Positions 44,294-54,868 of a DNA stretch of 64,000 nucleotides are shown piece after piece. Position 1 is the first letter of the stretch, and every line of letters starts with the position of its first letter. The DNA lies in NCBI GenBank assembly GCA_963769255.1, contig CAVYKV010000001.1, positions 1,364,001-1,428,000 on the forward strand, given 5' to 3'. Source of the stretch: JAKACA01 sp963769255. Lineage in GTDB: Bacteria; Actinomycetota; Acidimicrobiia; Acidimicrobiales; Bog-793. Below the pieces are notes generated by a model. That model had not been told where the DNA came from. It did not search any database and was given only the letters and a program-made list of their open reading frames with translations. A program made the position numbers and the translations under genes.

Positions 44294-46492
44294 ATGGCCG
44301 CACGCCAGACCACGGCGTCCTCGCACGCCGGGCCGCCCGTGGTCGACGCGGTGGCCGCCGTCGGTGAGACGGCGAGGCCGTGCGATCCGCCGCCGGCACC
44401 GCCGGCCCTGCCGCCACGCTTGCGAGCCGTCGTCTACACGTTCTCGGAGGGACAGCTGCGCGTGACCGACGCCAGCGAGCAGCTCGCCGTGCTGCTGGGG
44501 GTTCCCCGTCAAGCCCTCCTCGACTCCCCGAGCGCCCTGTGCGACCTGCTGCACCCCGACGACCGCGACCGCTTCCGGCGCGAGCACGCCGAGGTCTGCG
44601 CCGGCGGCTCCCTCTCCAGCGAATATCGCCTCCTCACGACGACGGGCGAGACGGTCTGGATCTACGACGAGGCGGAGATGGTGCACGACGCCCCGGCCGG
44701 CGTGCCGCGGCTCGTCGGCTTCTGCATCGACGTCTCCCGGCGCAAGGGCGTGGAGGAGGCGCTGCGGGCCAGCAACGAGCGGTTCCGCGCCGTCACGGCC
44801 AACATCCCGGGCGCCGTCTACCGCTGCGAGATCGGCCAGCAGTGGACGATCCGCTTCATGAGCGACTACATCGAGCAGCTCGTCGGGTACCCCTCGAGCG
44901 ACTTCATCGACAGCAACGTGCGCTCCTACGCCTCCATCATCTGCCGGGACGACCGCCCCCTCGTGATCGAGACGGTGGCCGAGGCGTTGCGGGAGAGCTC
45001 GGACTACGCCATCGAGTACCGGCTCCTCCATGCCGACGGTACGCCCCGCTGGATCGCCGAGCGGGGCCGGGTCGTGCTCGATGCCGAGGGCCGGCCCGCC
45101 TGGCTGGACGGCGTGATCCTCGACATCTCCCGCGCCAAGCTCGCCGAGCACGCCCGTGATCGCGCCGAGGCACAGCTGCGCCATCAGGCGCTGCACGACT
45201 CCCTCACGGGTCTCCCGAACCGGACCATGTTCCACGCCTGCGTGAGCGAAGCCCTCGAGAAGGCAAAGCGGGAGAACCTCGAGCTCCACCTTCTCATGCT
45301 CGACCTCGACCGCTTCAAGGAGATCAACGACACCCTCGGGCACGCCGCCGGTGACGAGCTCCTGAAGGAGGTCGCCCACCGTCTCGCCGCGACGACGCGG
45401 GCGTCCGACGTCATCGCCCGTCTCGGCGGCGACGAGTTCTCCATCCTCGTGAAGAACGCCTCGGCGAGGGATTTGCCCGAGATCGCCGACCGGGTGGCCC
45501 GCTGCCTGGAGGAGCCGATCGCCGTCGACGACCTGCCCCTCAACGTGGAGGTGAGCATCGGCATGGCCTCCTTCCCGGCCGACAGCGCCGATGCGCAGGA
45601 GCTCCTGCAACGGGCCGACGTCGCCATGTACCTCGCCAAGACCGGCAACTGCGGTTACGCCAGCTACGACGCCGCCATGGACCGGCACGAGCCGAGGAGC
45701 CTCTCGCTGCTCGGCGAGCTGAGGGGTGCCATCGACCGGCGGGAGCTCGTGCTCTTCTACCAGCCGCAGGTGGCGCTGCGGGGCGGGGAGGTCGCCGGCG
45801 TGGAGGCGCTCGTCCGTTGGCAGCACCCCGAGCGGGGCCTCATCCCGCCGGGTGACTTCGTCCCCCTCGCCCAGGAGACCGGCCTCATCAAGCAGTTGAC
45901 GGAGTACGTGCTGGAGGAGGCCGTGCGGCAGTGCCGCGCCTGGATGGACGACGGGCGCTTCGTGCGCGTCGCCGTCAACCTGGCGATGCGCAACCTCATC
46001 GACGTCGCCCTCGCCGACGAGGTCGCCCTGCTCCTCGAGGCCTACGGCGTCCCGCCTGCGCTGCTGGAGTTCGAGATCACGGAGAACGCCATCGTGGCCG
46101 ACCCCTGGCGCATCCAGACCGTCCTCGAGCGACTGGGCACCATGGGCGTCCGCCTCTCGATCGACGACTTCGGCACGGGGTACTCGTCGCTCAGCTACCT
46201 GAAGCGGCTCCCCATCGACGAGATCAAGATCGACCGCTCCTTCGTCACGAAGATGATCGCCTCCTCGGAGGACGAGGTCATCGTCAAGTCGACCATCGAC
46301 CTCGGCAGGAACCTCGGGCTCGAAGTCGTCGCCGAGGGTGTCGAGACCCTCGAAGTGCTCGAGCGGCTGGGGGAGTTCGGGTGTCACCTGGCGCAGGGTT
46401 TCTTCCTCAGCAAGCCACTGCCGCCACGGGAGCTCGAGAGCTGGATGTCGAGCGCCGCCGGCGGGCTGCCCGGGGCGCTCACGCCCCTTTGA
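44294..46492 (+). CDS. PAS-PAS-GGDEF-EAL protein (c-di-GMP cyclase/phosphodiesterase)
   Basis: A 732-residue cytoplasmic protein without membrane segments. Two PAS domains with PAC tails (about 45-155 and 165-285) are followed by a GGDEF domain (about 295-460) with DSLTGLPNRTMFH, an inhibitory RASD site and intact RLGGDEFS. An EAL domain (about 470-725) has VEALVRWQHP, FEITENAI, SIDDFGTGYSSL, KIDRSF and the VVAEGVET segment, all the catalytic features. It may synthesise or degrade c-di-GMP according to a signal bound by the PAS domains. It is divergent from the SARP-type regulator, with 136 bp between; its end overlaps the ScpB gene by 14 bp. Confidence 0.95.
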   Translation: MAARQTTASSHAGPPVVDAVAAVGETARPCDPPPAPPALPPRLRAVVYTFSEGQLRVTDASEQLAVLLGVPRQALLDSPSALCDLLHPDDRDRFRREHAEVCAGGSLSSEYRLLTTTGETVWIYDEAEMVHDAPAGVPRLVGFCIDVSRRKGVEEALRASNERFRAVTANIPGAVYRCEIGQQWTIRFMSDYIEQLVGYPSSDFIDSNVRSYASIICRDDRPLVIETVAEALRESSDYAIEYRLLHADGTPRWIAERGRVVLDAEGRPAWLDGVILDISRAKLAEHARDRAEAQLRHQALHDSLTGLPNRTMFHACVSEALEKAKRENLELHLLMLDLDRFKEINDTLGHAAGDELLKEVAHRLAATTRASDVIARLGGDEFSILVKNASARDLPEIADRVARCLEEPIAVDDLPLNVEVSIGMASFPADSADAQELLQRADVAMYLAKTGNCGYASYDAAMDRHEPRSLSLLGELRGAIDRRELVLFYQPQVALRGGEVAGVEALVRWQHPERGLIPPGDFVPLAQETGLIKQLTEYVLEEAVRQCRAWMDDGRFVRVAVNLAMRNLIDVALADEVALLLEAYGVPPALLEFEITENAIVADPWRIQTVLERLGTMGVRLSIDDFGTGYSSLSYLKRLPIDEIKIDRSFVTKMIASSEDEVIVKSTIDLGRNLGLEVVAEGVETLEVLERLGEFGCHLAQGFFLSKPLPPRELESWMSSAAGGLPGALTPL

Positions 46493-47310
46493 AGCGGGGC
46501 TCCCTCTTCTCGGCGAAGGCCGCCAGCCCCTCCAGGTAGTCGGCGCTGTCGTACGCCTCCCGCCGAAGGCCCTGGATGCGTTCGTACACCTGCGCCGCCA
46601 CCGGCTGGTAGTCGCTCAGCACGCGCAGCTGCTCCTTCACGGCGGCGACGGCGAGGGGCGCCTTGGCGGCCATGGTGTCGGCGAGCTGCAACGTGAAGGC
46701 GACGAGCTCGGCGGCGGGCACGAGATGGTTCACGACCATCCAGCGCTCGGCGAGCGGGGCGTCGATGGGCCGGGCGCGTGAAGAACATCTCCTTCACGAC
46801 GTTGACGGGGAGGCGGCCGAGGAAATGCAGGAGCCCGGTCGTGTTGTAGGGAAGGCCGAGGTTGGCCGGAGTGATGGCGAACGTCGCCGTCTCGTCCGCG
46901 ATGACGAGGTCGCAGCTGAGGACGAGGTCGAAGGCGCCGCCCCAGACGGAGCCGTGCACCATGGCGATGACGGGCAGCGGGAAGCTGCGAACGGCGCGCA
47001 CGCACTGCTCGAGCGGATCGTTGTAGCCGAGGGGATCGCGGCGACCGCGGGGCAGCTCGTCGACGTCGTGCCCGGACGACCAGACCGGGGCGCCCTCCGT
47101 CGACCGGATGACGACAGCGCCCACGTCGCGCCGGGCGAAGGACTCGAGCGCCGCAACGATCTCGCCGGTGAGGAGGGCGCCGAGGGCGTTGCGCTTGTGG
47201 TCGTCCTGCAGCGTGACGATGCCCACGCGGCCCCGGATCTCCGTGCCGACGAGGGCCGGTGATGCCTCCGCCACGTCGTCAGGGCCGGAGGGGCGCCGGG
47301 CGAAGGCCAC
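46479..47310 (-). pseudogene. scpB: Methylmalonyl-CoA decarboxylase (crotonase family), frameshifted
   Basis: A crotonase-fold enzyme of about 277 residues that follows E. coli ScpB closely: SSGHDVDELPRGRRDPLGYN, MVHGSVWGGAFDLVLSCDL, ITPANLGLPYN, then KAPLAVAAVKEQLRVL and YERIQGLRREAYDSADYLEG. The oxyanion-hole glycines (GHD, GSVWGGAF) and the tyrosine region are present. One indel at about 46768-46785 breaks the frame between EMFFT and ARPIDAPLAERWMVVNH. ScpB converts methylmalonyl-CoA to propionyl-CoA. No methylmalonyl-CoA mutase is in the window. The start overlaps the end of the RsbRD-like gene by 32 bp, suggesting co-transcription. Confidence 0.8.
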
Positions 47311-47689
47311 GTAGGCTACGCGCGAGCGCGTCGCGGCCGGCGTCGAGGGAGCGGCTCACCGCCCGGATGGCTCTCGCCTGCTCTTCGCCCTCGAGAGCCC
47401 GGAGGGCCTCGGCCCAGACGGCTTCCTCTAGCACGTTGAAGGCGATCTGAACCTCGGCGATCTCGAAGCCGGAGGCCAGCCGCTGGCGGGCGATCGCCTC
47501 GACGTAGGCGGACATGACGCCGGCGTCCGCCGTGTCGATGCTCACGACGAGACGCCCGAAGAGCGCTCGCAGCTTCTCGCGGCCGCCCTCCTCGGTGTAG
47601 TGGGGCTGCTGTCGCTGGGCGAGGGCGGCGCAGGCAGTGTCGAGGACCGGTTGCTCGAAGCTCGCCAGTCCGGCGGCGATCGGATCCAT
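47279..47689 (-). CDS. RsbRD N-terminal-like domain protein
   Basis: A 136-residue all-helical protein. ATG at 47689 chosen. Segments such as ALAQRQQPHYTEEGGREKLRA, DAGVMSAYVEAIARQRLASG and FEIAEVQIAFNVLEEAVW fit the N-terminal sensory domain of RsbR paralogs (RsbRD_N), a globin-like helical bundle found alone or fused to histidine kinases and STAS domains. Here it is alone, with no STAS domain. It is probably a sensor or partner in a stress-type signalling route, though no sigma-B module is nearby. Its end overlaps the ScpB gene by 32 bp. Confidence 0.6.
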   Translation of the reverse strand: MDPIAAGLASFEQPVLDTACAALAQRQQPHYTEEGGREKLRALFGRLVVSIDTADAGVMSAYVEAIARQRLASGFEIAEVQIAFNVLEEAVWAEALRALEGEEQARAIRAVSRSLDAGRDALARSLRGLRPAPLRP

Positions 47690-47814
47690 TGGCGCCTCTC
47701 CTCCAGCCGAGCGTGCACCCCCGGCACGGGGCGGCACCTGGCCGATGCCCGCGCGGAGCCTATCGGGGCCGTTCCATTGGGGCTTTTCTCGGTCGGGCCG
47801 CCGGCCGGAGGTGG

Positions 47815-48654
47815 CTACGAGTCGGCGAAGAGGGCGTCGATCTCGCCATAGGGGACGGCGTCGGCGACGAAGGAGCACGTCCCCTGGCGGCGAAGCTCCG
47901 TGGCGCCCCGTAGGAAGGCGCCGAGGGCCAGTCGGGCGAGCGTGCTGCCGAGGCTCACGCGGCGGACGCCCGCCTCCTCCAGCTCGGCGAGCGACCATGG
48001 CCGGCCCGCCAGGCCCATGACGGCGTTCACGGGCCGGCGGAGCGACCTCACGACTTCGCCGAGCTGCTCGAGCGTCGTGAGGCCGGGCGGGTAGAGGCAG
48101 TTGGCACCGGCCTCCTCGTAGGCCTGCAGGCGGGCGATGGTGTCGGCGAGGTCGTTGCGCCCGACGAGGAAGTTCTCGCAGCGGGCGGTGAGCACGAACG
48201 GGAAGGGGAGGCTTCTGGCGGCGTCGGCCGCAGCCTCCACACGAGCTGTCGCTTGGGCGAGGTCGTAGACGGCCTGACCGGCCCGCCGCCCTCCGGTCCC
48301 GTAGCCGCGGTCCTCGACGGACGCCCCGACGAGGCCGCGGGCGGCCGCCTCGAGGATGGTGGCGTGCACGGTCTCGGGATCATCGCCGAAACCGTCCTCG
48401 AGGTCGGCCGTGACGGGAAGATCCGTGGCGCCGGCGATGGAGCCGGCGTAGCCGAGGAGCTCCTCCCGGCTCGTCGACCCGTCGGGGCGGCCCTTCGAGA
48501 ACGCGTAGCCGGCGCCCGTGGTGGCGAGCGCCTCGAAACCCAGCCGGGCGAGCAGCCGGGCCGTCCCGACGTCCCACGGGTTGGGGACGACGAAGATGCC
48601 GGGCCCCTCGTGGAGGCGGGCGAACCGTTGGGCGATCTCGTGCTGGGTCGCCAT
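47815..48654 (-). CDS. Isocitrate lyase/phosphoenolpyruvate mutase family protein
   Basis: A 279-residue TIM-barrel enzyme of the ICL/PEPM superfamily. Landmarks: VPNPWDVGTARLLARLGF near the start, ATTGAGYAFSKG (substrate loop), VTADLEDGFGDDPE (Mg2+-binding aspartate region, about 80-93) and VGASVEDRGYG. Also LTARCENFLVGRND and GANCLYPPGL are typical of the carboxyvinyl-carboxyphosphonate/oxaloacetate-decarboxylase-like subgroup. The isocitrate lyase KKCGH motif is absent, so isocitrate lyase itself is unlikely. It cleaves or forms a C-C or C-P bond of a 2-oxo or 2-hydroxy acid; the precise reaction is open. Confidence 0.85.
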   Translation of the reverse strand: MATQHEIAQRFARLHEGPGIFVVPNPWDVGTARLLARLGFEALATTGAGYAFSKGRPDGSTSREELLGYAGSIAGATDLPVTADLEDGFGDDPETVHATILEAAARGLVGASVEDRGYGTGGRRAGQAVYDLAQATARVEAAADAARSLPFPFVLTARCENFLVGRNDLADTIARLQAYEEAGANCLYPPGLTTLEQLGEVVRSLRRPVNAVMGLAGRPWSLAELEEAGVRRVSLGSTLARLALGAFLRGATELRRQGTCSFVADAVPYGEIDALFADS

Positions 48655-48787
48655 GGGGCGTCACCCTAGGGGCGGCTCGTTTGGGTGGCGGGCGAAACTT
48701 GATCGTCCGGGCGGCCGCCCGCCGCGTCTGGTTTGCTGAGGGCATGGACGAGACGCCGAGCGTGCTACGGCTGCGCCGGGGACGGAG

Positions 48788-50384
48788 ATGGTCATGAGGA
48801 CGCTCATCTGCGGCGGGCTGGTGGCCGACGGTCGTGGCGGCGAACTGCAGGCGGCCGACGTCGTCGTCGAGGACGAGCGGATCGCCGCTGTCGAGGCGCC
48901 GGGTCGAGTCGCCCCATCCGGCGCCGATCGAGTCATCGAGGCGGGCGGGCGGGTGACGTCGCCGGGGTTCGTGGACGTGCACTCGCACGACGACAACGCC
49001 CCGTTCCTCGGCGACGAGACGGCGAAGATCATGCAGGGCGTCACGACCGAGGTCGTGGGCAACTGCGGGACGAGCCTCGCCCCCCTCGGCATGGGGGAGC
49101 GCTCGCTCGAGCAGCTCACCCGCCTCCGCCGTCTCTTCCCGATCCCGGAGGCTCCCTGGCACGGCTTCGGCGAGCTGCTCGACGCCTGCGACGAGCGGGG
49201 CTACGTCACCAACTACGCCCCGCTCGTCGGTCACGGCACGCTCCGCATGAGTGTGATGGGCCTCGACGCCCGGCCACCGACATCGGCGGAGCTCGACGAG
49301 ATGGGCGGCTCGCTCGAGGAGGCGCTGGGGGCGGGTGCTTTCGGCTTGTCGTCGGGCCTCATGTACGCGCCCGGCGTCTTCGCCGAGGTCGGCGAGCTGG
49401 CGGCCCTCGCCGGCAGGCTGCGGACCCCGGCACGTCTACGCCACCCACATGCGCAACGAGTCGGACCGTTTGCTGAGGAGCGTGGCGGAGGCGCTCGAGG
49501 TCTCCGAGCGGGCGGGATGCCGTCTCCAGGTGTCACACCTGAAGGCGGCCGGCCGCCGCACTCGCGGACGGGTGGGGGAGGCCCTCGAGGCGATGGAAGA
49601 GGCGCGCGCACGCGGGACGCTCGTGAACCACGACGTCTACCCCTACGAGGCCGCCTCCACCGAGCTGGCGTCATGCCTCCCGCCCTGGGCACACGAGGGC
49701 AGCGTGCAGTCGCTCCTCGAGCGCCTGTCGGACGCCGGCACGCTCCGGCGGATGCGCCGCGAGGTCGAAGCGCCGGAGGGCTCCGACTGGGACAATGCCG
49801 TGGCCTCCTGCGGCTACGAAGGGATCGTCGTCGCCGCCACCACGAGCGGCGAGTTCGAGGGCGAGTCGATCGCCGCCATCGGCCGCCGCCTCGGCTTGGA
49901 GCCGTTCGAGGCGCTGGCGCACGTTCTCGTGGCCGAGTCACTCGAGGTGGCGGTGATCGAGTTCTGCATGGACGAGGCGGACGTCGTGACGGCCCTCTCC
50001 TCACCCCACGGCATGGTCGGCTCGGACGGCCTCCCCCCGGGGACCGGTGGCAAGCCGCACCCCCGCCGCTTCGGCACCTTCCCGAAGGTGCTGCGCACCT
50101 TCGTCCGCGAGTCGGGCACGCTCTCGCTCGGAGAGGCCATCCGCAAGATGACGTCCCTCCCCGCCGAGACCTTCTCCTTGGCGGGGCGGGGCATCGTCGA
50201 GGCGGGGGCGGTGGCCGACCTCGTCGTCTTCGACCCCGAGACCGTGGGGGACCGCGGCACCTACGACGATCCCGTGCGTGCGCCCGTGGGCATCGACGTC
50301 GTCATGCTGGGGGGAGAGATCGCCGTCGAGAACGGCCGGTTCCTGCAGGTGCGGCACGGACGGCGGCTCCGCCCCGGCGCCTGA
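48788..50384 (+). pseudogene. N-acyl-D-amino-acid deacylase (amidohydrolase), frameshifted
   Basis: A D-aminoacylase-type amidohydrolase of about 530 residues. The first frame has CGGLVADGRGG, the metal motif GFVDVHSHDD (about residues 58-67), VVGNCGTSLAPLG and LVGHGTLR. At about 49425-49432 one base is gained or lost in a CCCCGG run; the second frame resumes at VYATHMRNESD, then LQVSHLKAAG, LVNHDVYPYEAAS, SPHGMVGSDG and ends with the usual VVFDPETVGDRGTYDDP. All metal ligands are present when joined. It hydrolyses N-acyl-D-amino acids or D-dipeptide-like amides. Divergent from the ICL/PEPM gene. Possibly related in role to the amidase/D-threonine-aldolase pair. Confidence 0.85.
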
Positions 50385-50392
50385 GGCGCCAC

Positions 50393-50515
50393 CGGCTCGG
50401 GACCTACGAGTTCGGCGGGCGCCTGTACCGGCCGGGCGACAAGACCATCGTCGATCGAGCGGCGGAGGTGGCAGCCGGGCGCGGCGTGAGGCCCGCCCAG
50501 GTCGCCCTCGCATTG
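50393..50515 (+). pseudogene. Remnant of an aldo/keto reductase C-terminus
   Basis: In the gap after the deacylase gene one frame reads RLGTYEFGGRLYRPGDKTI and then VDRAAEVAAGRGVRPAQVAL, which matches the stretch of aldo/keto reductases just before the conserved 'AQVALAW' helix. Nothing of the barrel precedes it and the match ends after about 41 codons. It looks like a gene relic. It is short, so similarity by chance is possible. Confidence 0.4.
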
Positions 50516-50557
50516 AGCCCGCCTCGGCGCAGGCTCATTGCCCTCCTCGCCGCAGGC

Positions 50558-53500
50558 TCATTTCTTCTTGGCCTTCGTGAAGGTGAACGTGACGCTCGGG
50601 TCGAGGTGGCTCTTGCCGTAGCCGGTGGCCTCGCTCTCGACCGTGACGAGGCGGAGGTCGACCTTCTTGCCGGCGGTTCCCGCCGGCGCGACGACGAGGA
50701 CAGCGGTCGTGCTGCCCGAGTCGAGCAGGCTCGGCTGCGTGAGGATGTTCGTGTCCTTGACGCTGCCGAAATAGACGGCTACCGGGAAGCCGAGATTGGC
50801 GCCGTGAAGCGTCACGACGGTGCCCTTGTTGCCCGACCTCGGACTGGACGAGCTGAGGCTCGGGTTGCCGGGCGGGTAGTAGGTGTACAGGCCGCCGTTC
50901 GGTGGAGGTGGCGCGCAGCCGCTCACGTTGCAGTAGGAGACGGCGTCCAGCCCCGGGTTGTCGGCGGGCGTGTCGAAGGTGATCACCGTCGACGAAGCCG
51001 AGAGCAGGTTGAACGTCGTCGTGCTCGAGAAGCCGAGACCGACGCCGACGTCGACGAAGGAGATGTCGGCCAGACCGGCGCGGGTCTCGGTCAGAGCGTT
51101 CTGGAAGCCGTGCCCGAGGAGCCGGACCTTCGTGCCACCCGTGTCCGGTCCGGCCGCGTAGGCCGCCCGCCCTCCGGCCGGCGTCAGCACCTCGACGGCG
51201 CTCAACTCCGGGGTGGGGTCGTAGATGACGGTCGGCCACGTTGCTCGGAGCCTTCGCCGTCAGCCCGCCGGCGTTCGGGCTGCCGACCGTCTGGACGGTG
51301 ACGCCCTCCGTGAGCGGCCCCGTCGTGTGTCGCTCGCCGGGCAGGATGACGACCAGCCTCGTCGGGGAGAGGGAGAGGTCCGAGAACTGGTACGACGTGT
51401 CGTCCTGGTACGGCCCGACGTTCCACCACTCGAAGCCGAGCTCACCGAGCCCCGATCCGGCGATGACGGCCTCGCTACCACCGCCCTCGCTGGCGCGCAC
51501 CGTCGCTGCACCTTGACCGAGGTGATGTGCGGCGTCGGTTCGTAGTCGAGCTCGGTGGCGGCCGGATAGCTCTCGGTGCCGGTAGCTCCCTCGTTGTTGA
51601 CGTCGCCCTGGAACTCGGGCTCGATCGTCGCCTCGGCGCTCGAGTGGCCGGCCACGGTCACGACGACCTCGGTCTGGCAGGTGTCCACGGCGGCGCTGAA
51701 GGACGACTGCCCTGGGCCTTTGTCCGACGCCTGGTTGAGGCAGCTGGCGCTCGGCTCGGGCGGGGTGTCGGCGGCGATGAGGTCGTTGTTCATCACCTTC
51801 ACGTGAGTCGCCGGCACACCGCCGACCGTGACGGAGGCGGAACCGCCGGCCGTCCCGAAGCCGGCGCCGAAGATGTGGAAGACCTGGCCGCCGGCGGCGT
51901 TGGCGCCCGGGGCGTCGATCCCGTCGACCTCGGGGTTGCCGGAGGGACTCGTCGAGGTGCTGTAGTAGACGACGGTGGAGGCCGGGGTGGGGACGCTCGT
52001 CGCCCCGTCCTTCAGCGTGACCGTGATGTCGTGCGTTCCGGCCCCGTCGCTCGGCGCACCCGTGCCCGCCTCGCGGGCGCCGCTCGGCAGCGTCACGGTG
52101 AGGCTCGTGGCGCTCTTCACGCTGAAGGCGGCCGTGAGGTTGCCGACCGTGACGGCACGCACCTCAGCCGTCGAGCCGGACTCGAAGCCCGTGCCCGTGA
52201 CCGTCGCCGTACCGGGGCTGGAGGTGGCGACCTCGTTCGTGCCCGGGTGGCTGGTGGAGTCGACACCGCTCACCGTCGGCGTGACGCCGGTCCCGTGGCA
52301 GAGGTAGTAGGCGAGCCCGTTCGATCCGCCGGGGCCGGTCACCTTCGGCGAACCGAGGCCGGATGCCATGTCGTAACCGGGGGCGGCGGCGTAGAGGCCG
52401 TCGGAGAAGCCGTAGGAGTCGTTGTTGCCCTTCGTGATGTCGTTGAAGGACGCCCGGTACTCGGAGGCGTTGCCGGCGACGGCGTACAGCTTGGGGTCGA
52501 CGAAGCCGAGGGCGTGCCCGGGCAACCTGCAGGCGCTCGTGGAGCCGATGTCGGCGAGCATGGCCGCCCACAATGGCGAGGACGAGGACGTCCCGCCGAT
52601 CGTCGACCAACCCCCGAAGATGCCGGCGAAGACGGTCACCGCCCCCGTGAACTCATCCGCCTGGGCGGAGACGTCGGGCAGCTCCCGGCAGGCCGACAAC
52701 CCGCAGAAGTCCGTGCCGCCGACCGACTCGGCCCGGGCGACGACCTTCGAGCTTACGAAGGGGAGCTGCCACGCCGGGGCGCCCCAGACGGCCGAGATGC
52801 CGCCGCTGCCGGCGCCGCCGTTCGACCCGTCGTTCCACACCTGCTCCGACGGCGGGTCCGTGGCGTTCGTGATGGAGGTGCCGCCGACGCCGAGCACCCA
52901 GGGGTCGTCACCGGTGTCGGTGACGGACAGGATCGGCGCTTTCACGCCGAATTCCTCCATGCAGTCCGATCCCGTGTCGCCGATGGCGTTGAGGACCGTC
53001 TGGCCCTGGGCGGCCGCCTGCTCGAAGAGCACGTGCGAGATCTGGAGGTAGCCGGGGATGGACTGCTCGTCGAAGGTCTCGCAGTAGCCCCAGGAGGAGG
53101 TGAGGAAGCTGGCGCTGTCGTTCTGCACGTAGTCGGCGTAGTCGTCGACGTAGCCCTGCAACGAGTCGGGTGCCTCGTAGACCTGGTAGCGGGCGTCGGG
53201 GGCGAGCGCCGTGACGTCCTCCATGTCGAGGATGGCCTCACCGCCGCCCGAGCCGAGCTGCTGGCCACCGTCCACGCGCACGATGGACACGTGACCCGTG
53301 ATCGTCTTGGCCCGGGCCGAGCCGTAATAGCAGGCGTCGAAGGTCTCGAGGTCGCTCATCGAGAACGGCTCCTCTTCGTAGACGGCGATCGTCTCCCCGG
53401 ATCCCGGCCTCACCGTGCTGGTAGAGCCCGTTCACGCCGTAGGCATAGGCGATCTGCTGGTCGGTGAGGCCGCCGAAGTCGGCGGCGTCGCGGCTCGCCG

Positions 53501-54189
53501 CCGAACAGGCGTCCGGTCCGGCGGCGGCGGCACGGCTGGCGGCCGGTGCGGCCGCCTTGGCGTGGCCGGTCGCCCCACGATGGGCGCCGACGGGCTGTGG
53601 CACCACGAGGTCGTCGAGGCCGATGACGGCCTCCACGTGAGCGGCGAGGGATGCGGGCAGCTCCGCCGGCGAGGACTCGGCGAAGGCGGTGCGGCCTCCC
53701 GCCAGGCGGTAACGAAGGAAGGAGGTGTGGAAGGCGGCAGCCACGTTCGCCGCCGATCCCCGAGAAGGAGACGAGGAGCCCTCCGTCGAGGGGGGCGCCG
53801 AGGCGGAGGTGGCCGGCCGTCAGGTGGCGCTCGACGGCGGACACGACCGAGGCGGCCGGAGCGAACTCGCGGGCGAACTGGCCGCGGGAGAGGTACCGGC
53901 CGGAGAGGGGCGAGGAAGGCATGGTGACGGCCTCCGCATAGGAGGCGAGGGCGGAGGCGTCCCGGGGTGCCACGGCGACGTCACCGTGAATGACGGCACC
54001 GCCCGGGAGCGCCCCGAGGTCGACGGCGCCAGCCGGGATGGCCGGTCGGCCTCCGATGGCGCTGAGGGCGGGGGCGGCAGCCGCCGCCGTTGCGGTCGTG
54101 GCGACGGCGGCGAGGCAGGAGGATCCTCCGACGAGGGCGAGCGTGGCCAGGACGGGGACCGTGCTGCGCGCCACGGGAGCCGGCGCCAC
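50558..54189 (-). pseudogene. Large secreted sedolisin (S53) peptidase with TIG-like domains, four frameshifts
   Basis: About 1,200 residues once joined. A GTG start (54189) and signal peptide (LATLALVGGSSCLAAVA) lead into a pro-kumamolisin activation domain (VVSAVERHLTAGHLRLG). The S53 catalytic domain has the Glu/Asp pair in GEAILDMED, the oxyanion aspartate in NAIGDTGSD, the nucleophile in GGTSSSSPLWAA and the calcium site DITKGNND...GLGSP. C-terminal TIG/IPT-like repeats follow (VTGTGFESGSTAEV, IFGAGFGTAGGSASV, LLGHGFQNALTE, LHGANLGFPV). Frame changes lie at 53758-53761 (one extra C), about 53400-53402, 51503-51511 and 51232-51237. It is probably an acid protease anchored or displayed outside the cell, and is divergent from a sigma-factor gene. 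Confidence 0.8.
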
Positions 54190-54319
54190 CCCGACGCAGT
54201 TCGGTCAACGTGCCGTGTCATCTGGAACCCCCTTGTCCGGCGTTGAGAGGAGGATAACGAAGGACGGTCGTGACGGCTCGCCGCGTCACATAACCGCCCC
54301 GAGTGGTGCTGAGCTAGTG

Positions 54320-54868
54320 ATGAGGATGGAATCGAGCGTGCCTCTCGACGACGAACCGGACGCTGGGACGGGCGAAGCGGCCGCCTTCGAGACGTTCTTC
54401 CGTGCCAACTACCCGGGCGTCGTCCGCATCGCCATGGGAGTCGTCGGGGACGCCCACACGGCCCAGGACGTCGCCCAGGACGTGTTCATTGCCGCCGAGC
54501 GCCGTTTCCCCGAGCTCGGCGACATGTCCCATGCCGCCGCCTGGGTGCGGGTGGCGGCCGTGCACGCCGGCCTGAACGACCTGCGCGGTCGCCGCCGGCG
54601 AGACCTCCGTCACCAGCGCGTCGGCGGCGTCCTCGCGCCGGCGAGCCCGGAGGAGATCCTGCTGGACCGCGCCTCGCAGCAAGAGGTCCGCTCCGCCCTG
54701 GCCCGCCTGCCCCGGCGGGCGGCCACCGTGCTCGTGCTGCGCCACAACGGGCTCAGCTACGCCGAAGTCGCCCAGGCCATGGGAGTCCGCATCGGCCAGG
54801 TCGGCACGATGTTGCGCCGAGCAGAAACCGCATTACGCAAGGAGATCGACCGTGCCACACACTCCTGA
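54320..54868 (+). CDS. ECF RNA polymerase sigma factor (sigma-70 family)
   Basis: A 182-residue extracytoplasmic-function sigma factor. Region 2 (about residues 25-90) has FRANYPGVVRIAMGVVGD and QDVAQDVFIAAERRFPEL; region 4 (about 125-178) has ALARLPRRAATVLVLRHNG and LSYAEVAQAMGVRIGQVGTM, a clear helix-turn-helix. The start ATG at 54320 is one of several close options (GTG 54317, ATG 54326). Its 3' end overlaps the anti-sigma gene by 17 bp. It is divergent from the sedolisin gene across 130 bp, making that gene a natural candidate target. Confidence 0.9.
   Translation: MRMESSVPLDDEPDAGTGEAAAFETFFRANYPGVVRIAMGVVGDAHTAQDVAQDVFIAAERRFPELGDMSHAAAWVRVAAVHAGLNDLRGRRRRDLRHQRVGGVLAPASPEEILLDRASQQEVRSALARLPRRAATVLVLRHNGLSYAEVAQAMGVRIGQVGTMLRRAETALRKEIDRATHS

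Noticed and set aside
44198..46387. A 729-codon frame antisense to the PAS-GGDEF-EAL gene
   Set aside because: Low-complexity shadow translation; the plus-strand protein has complete PAS, GGDEF and EAL motifs.
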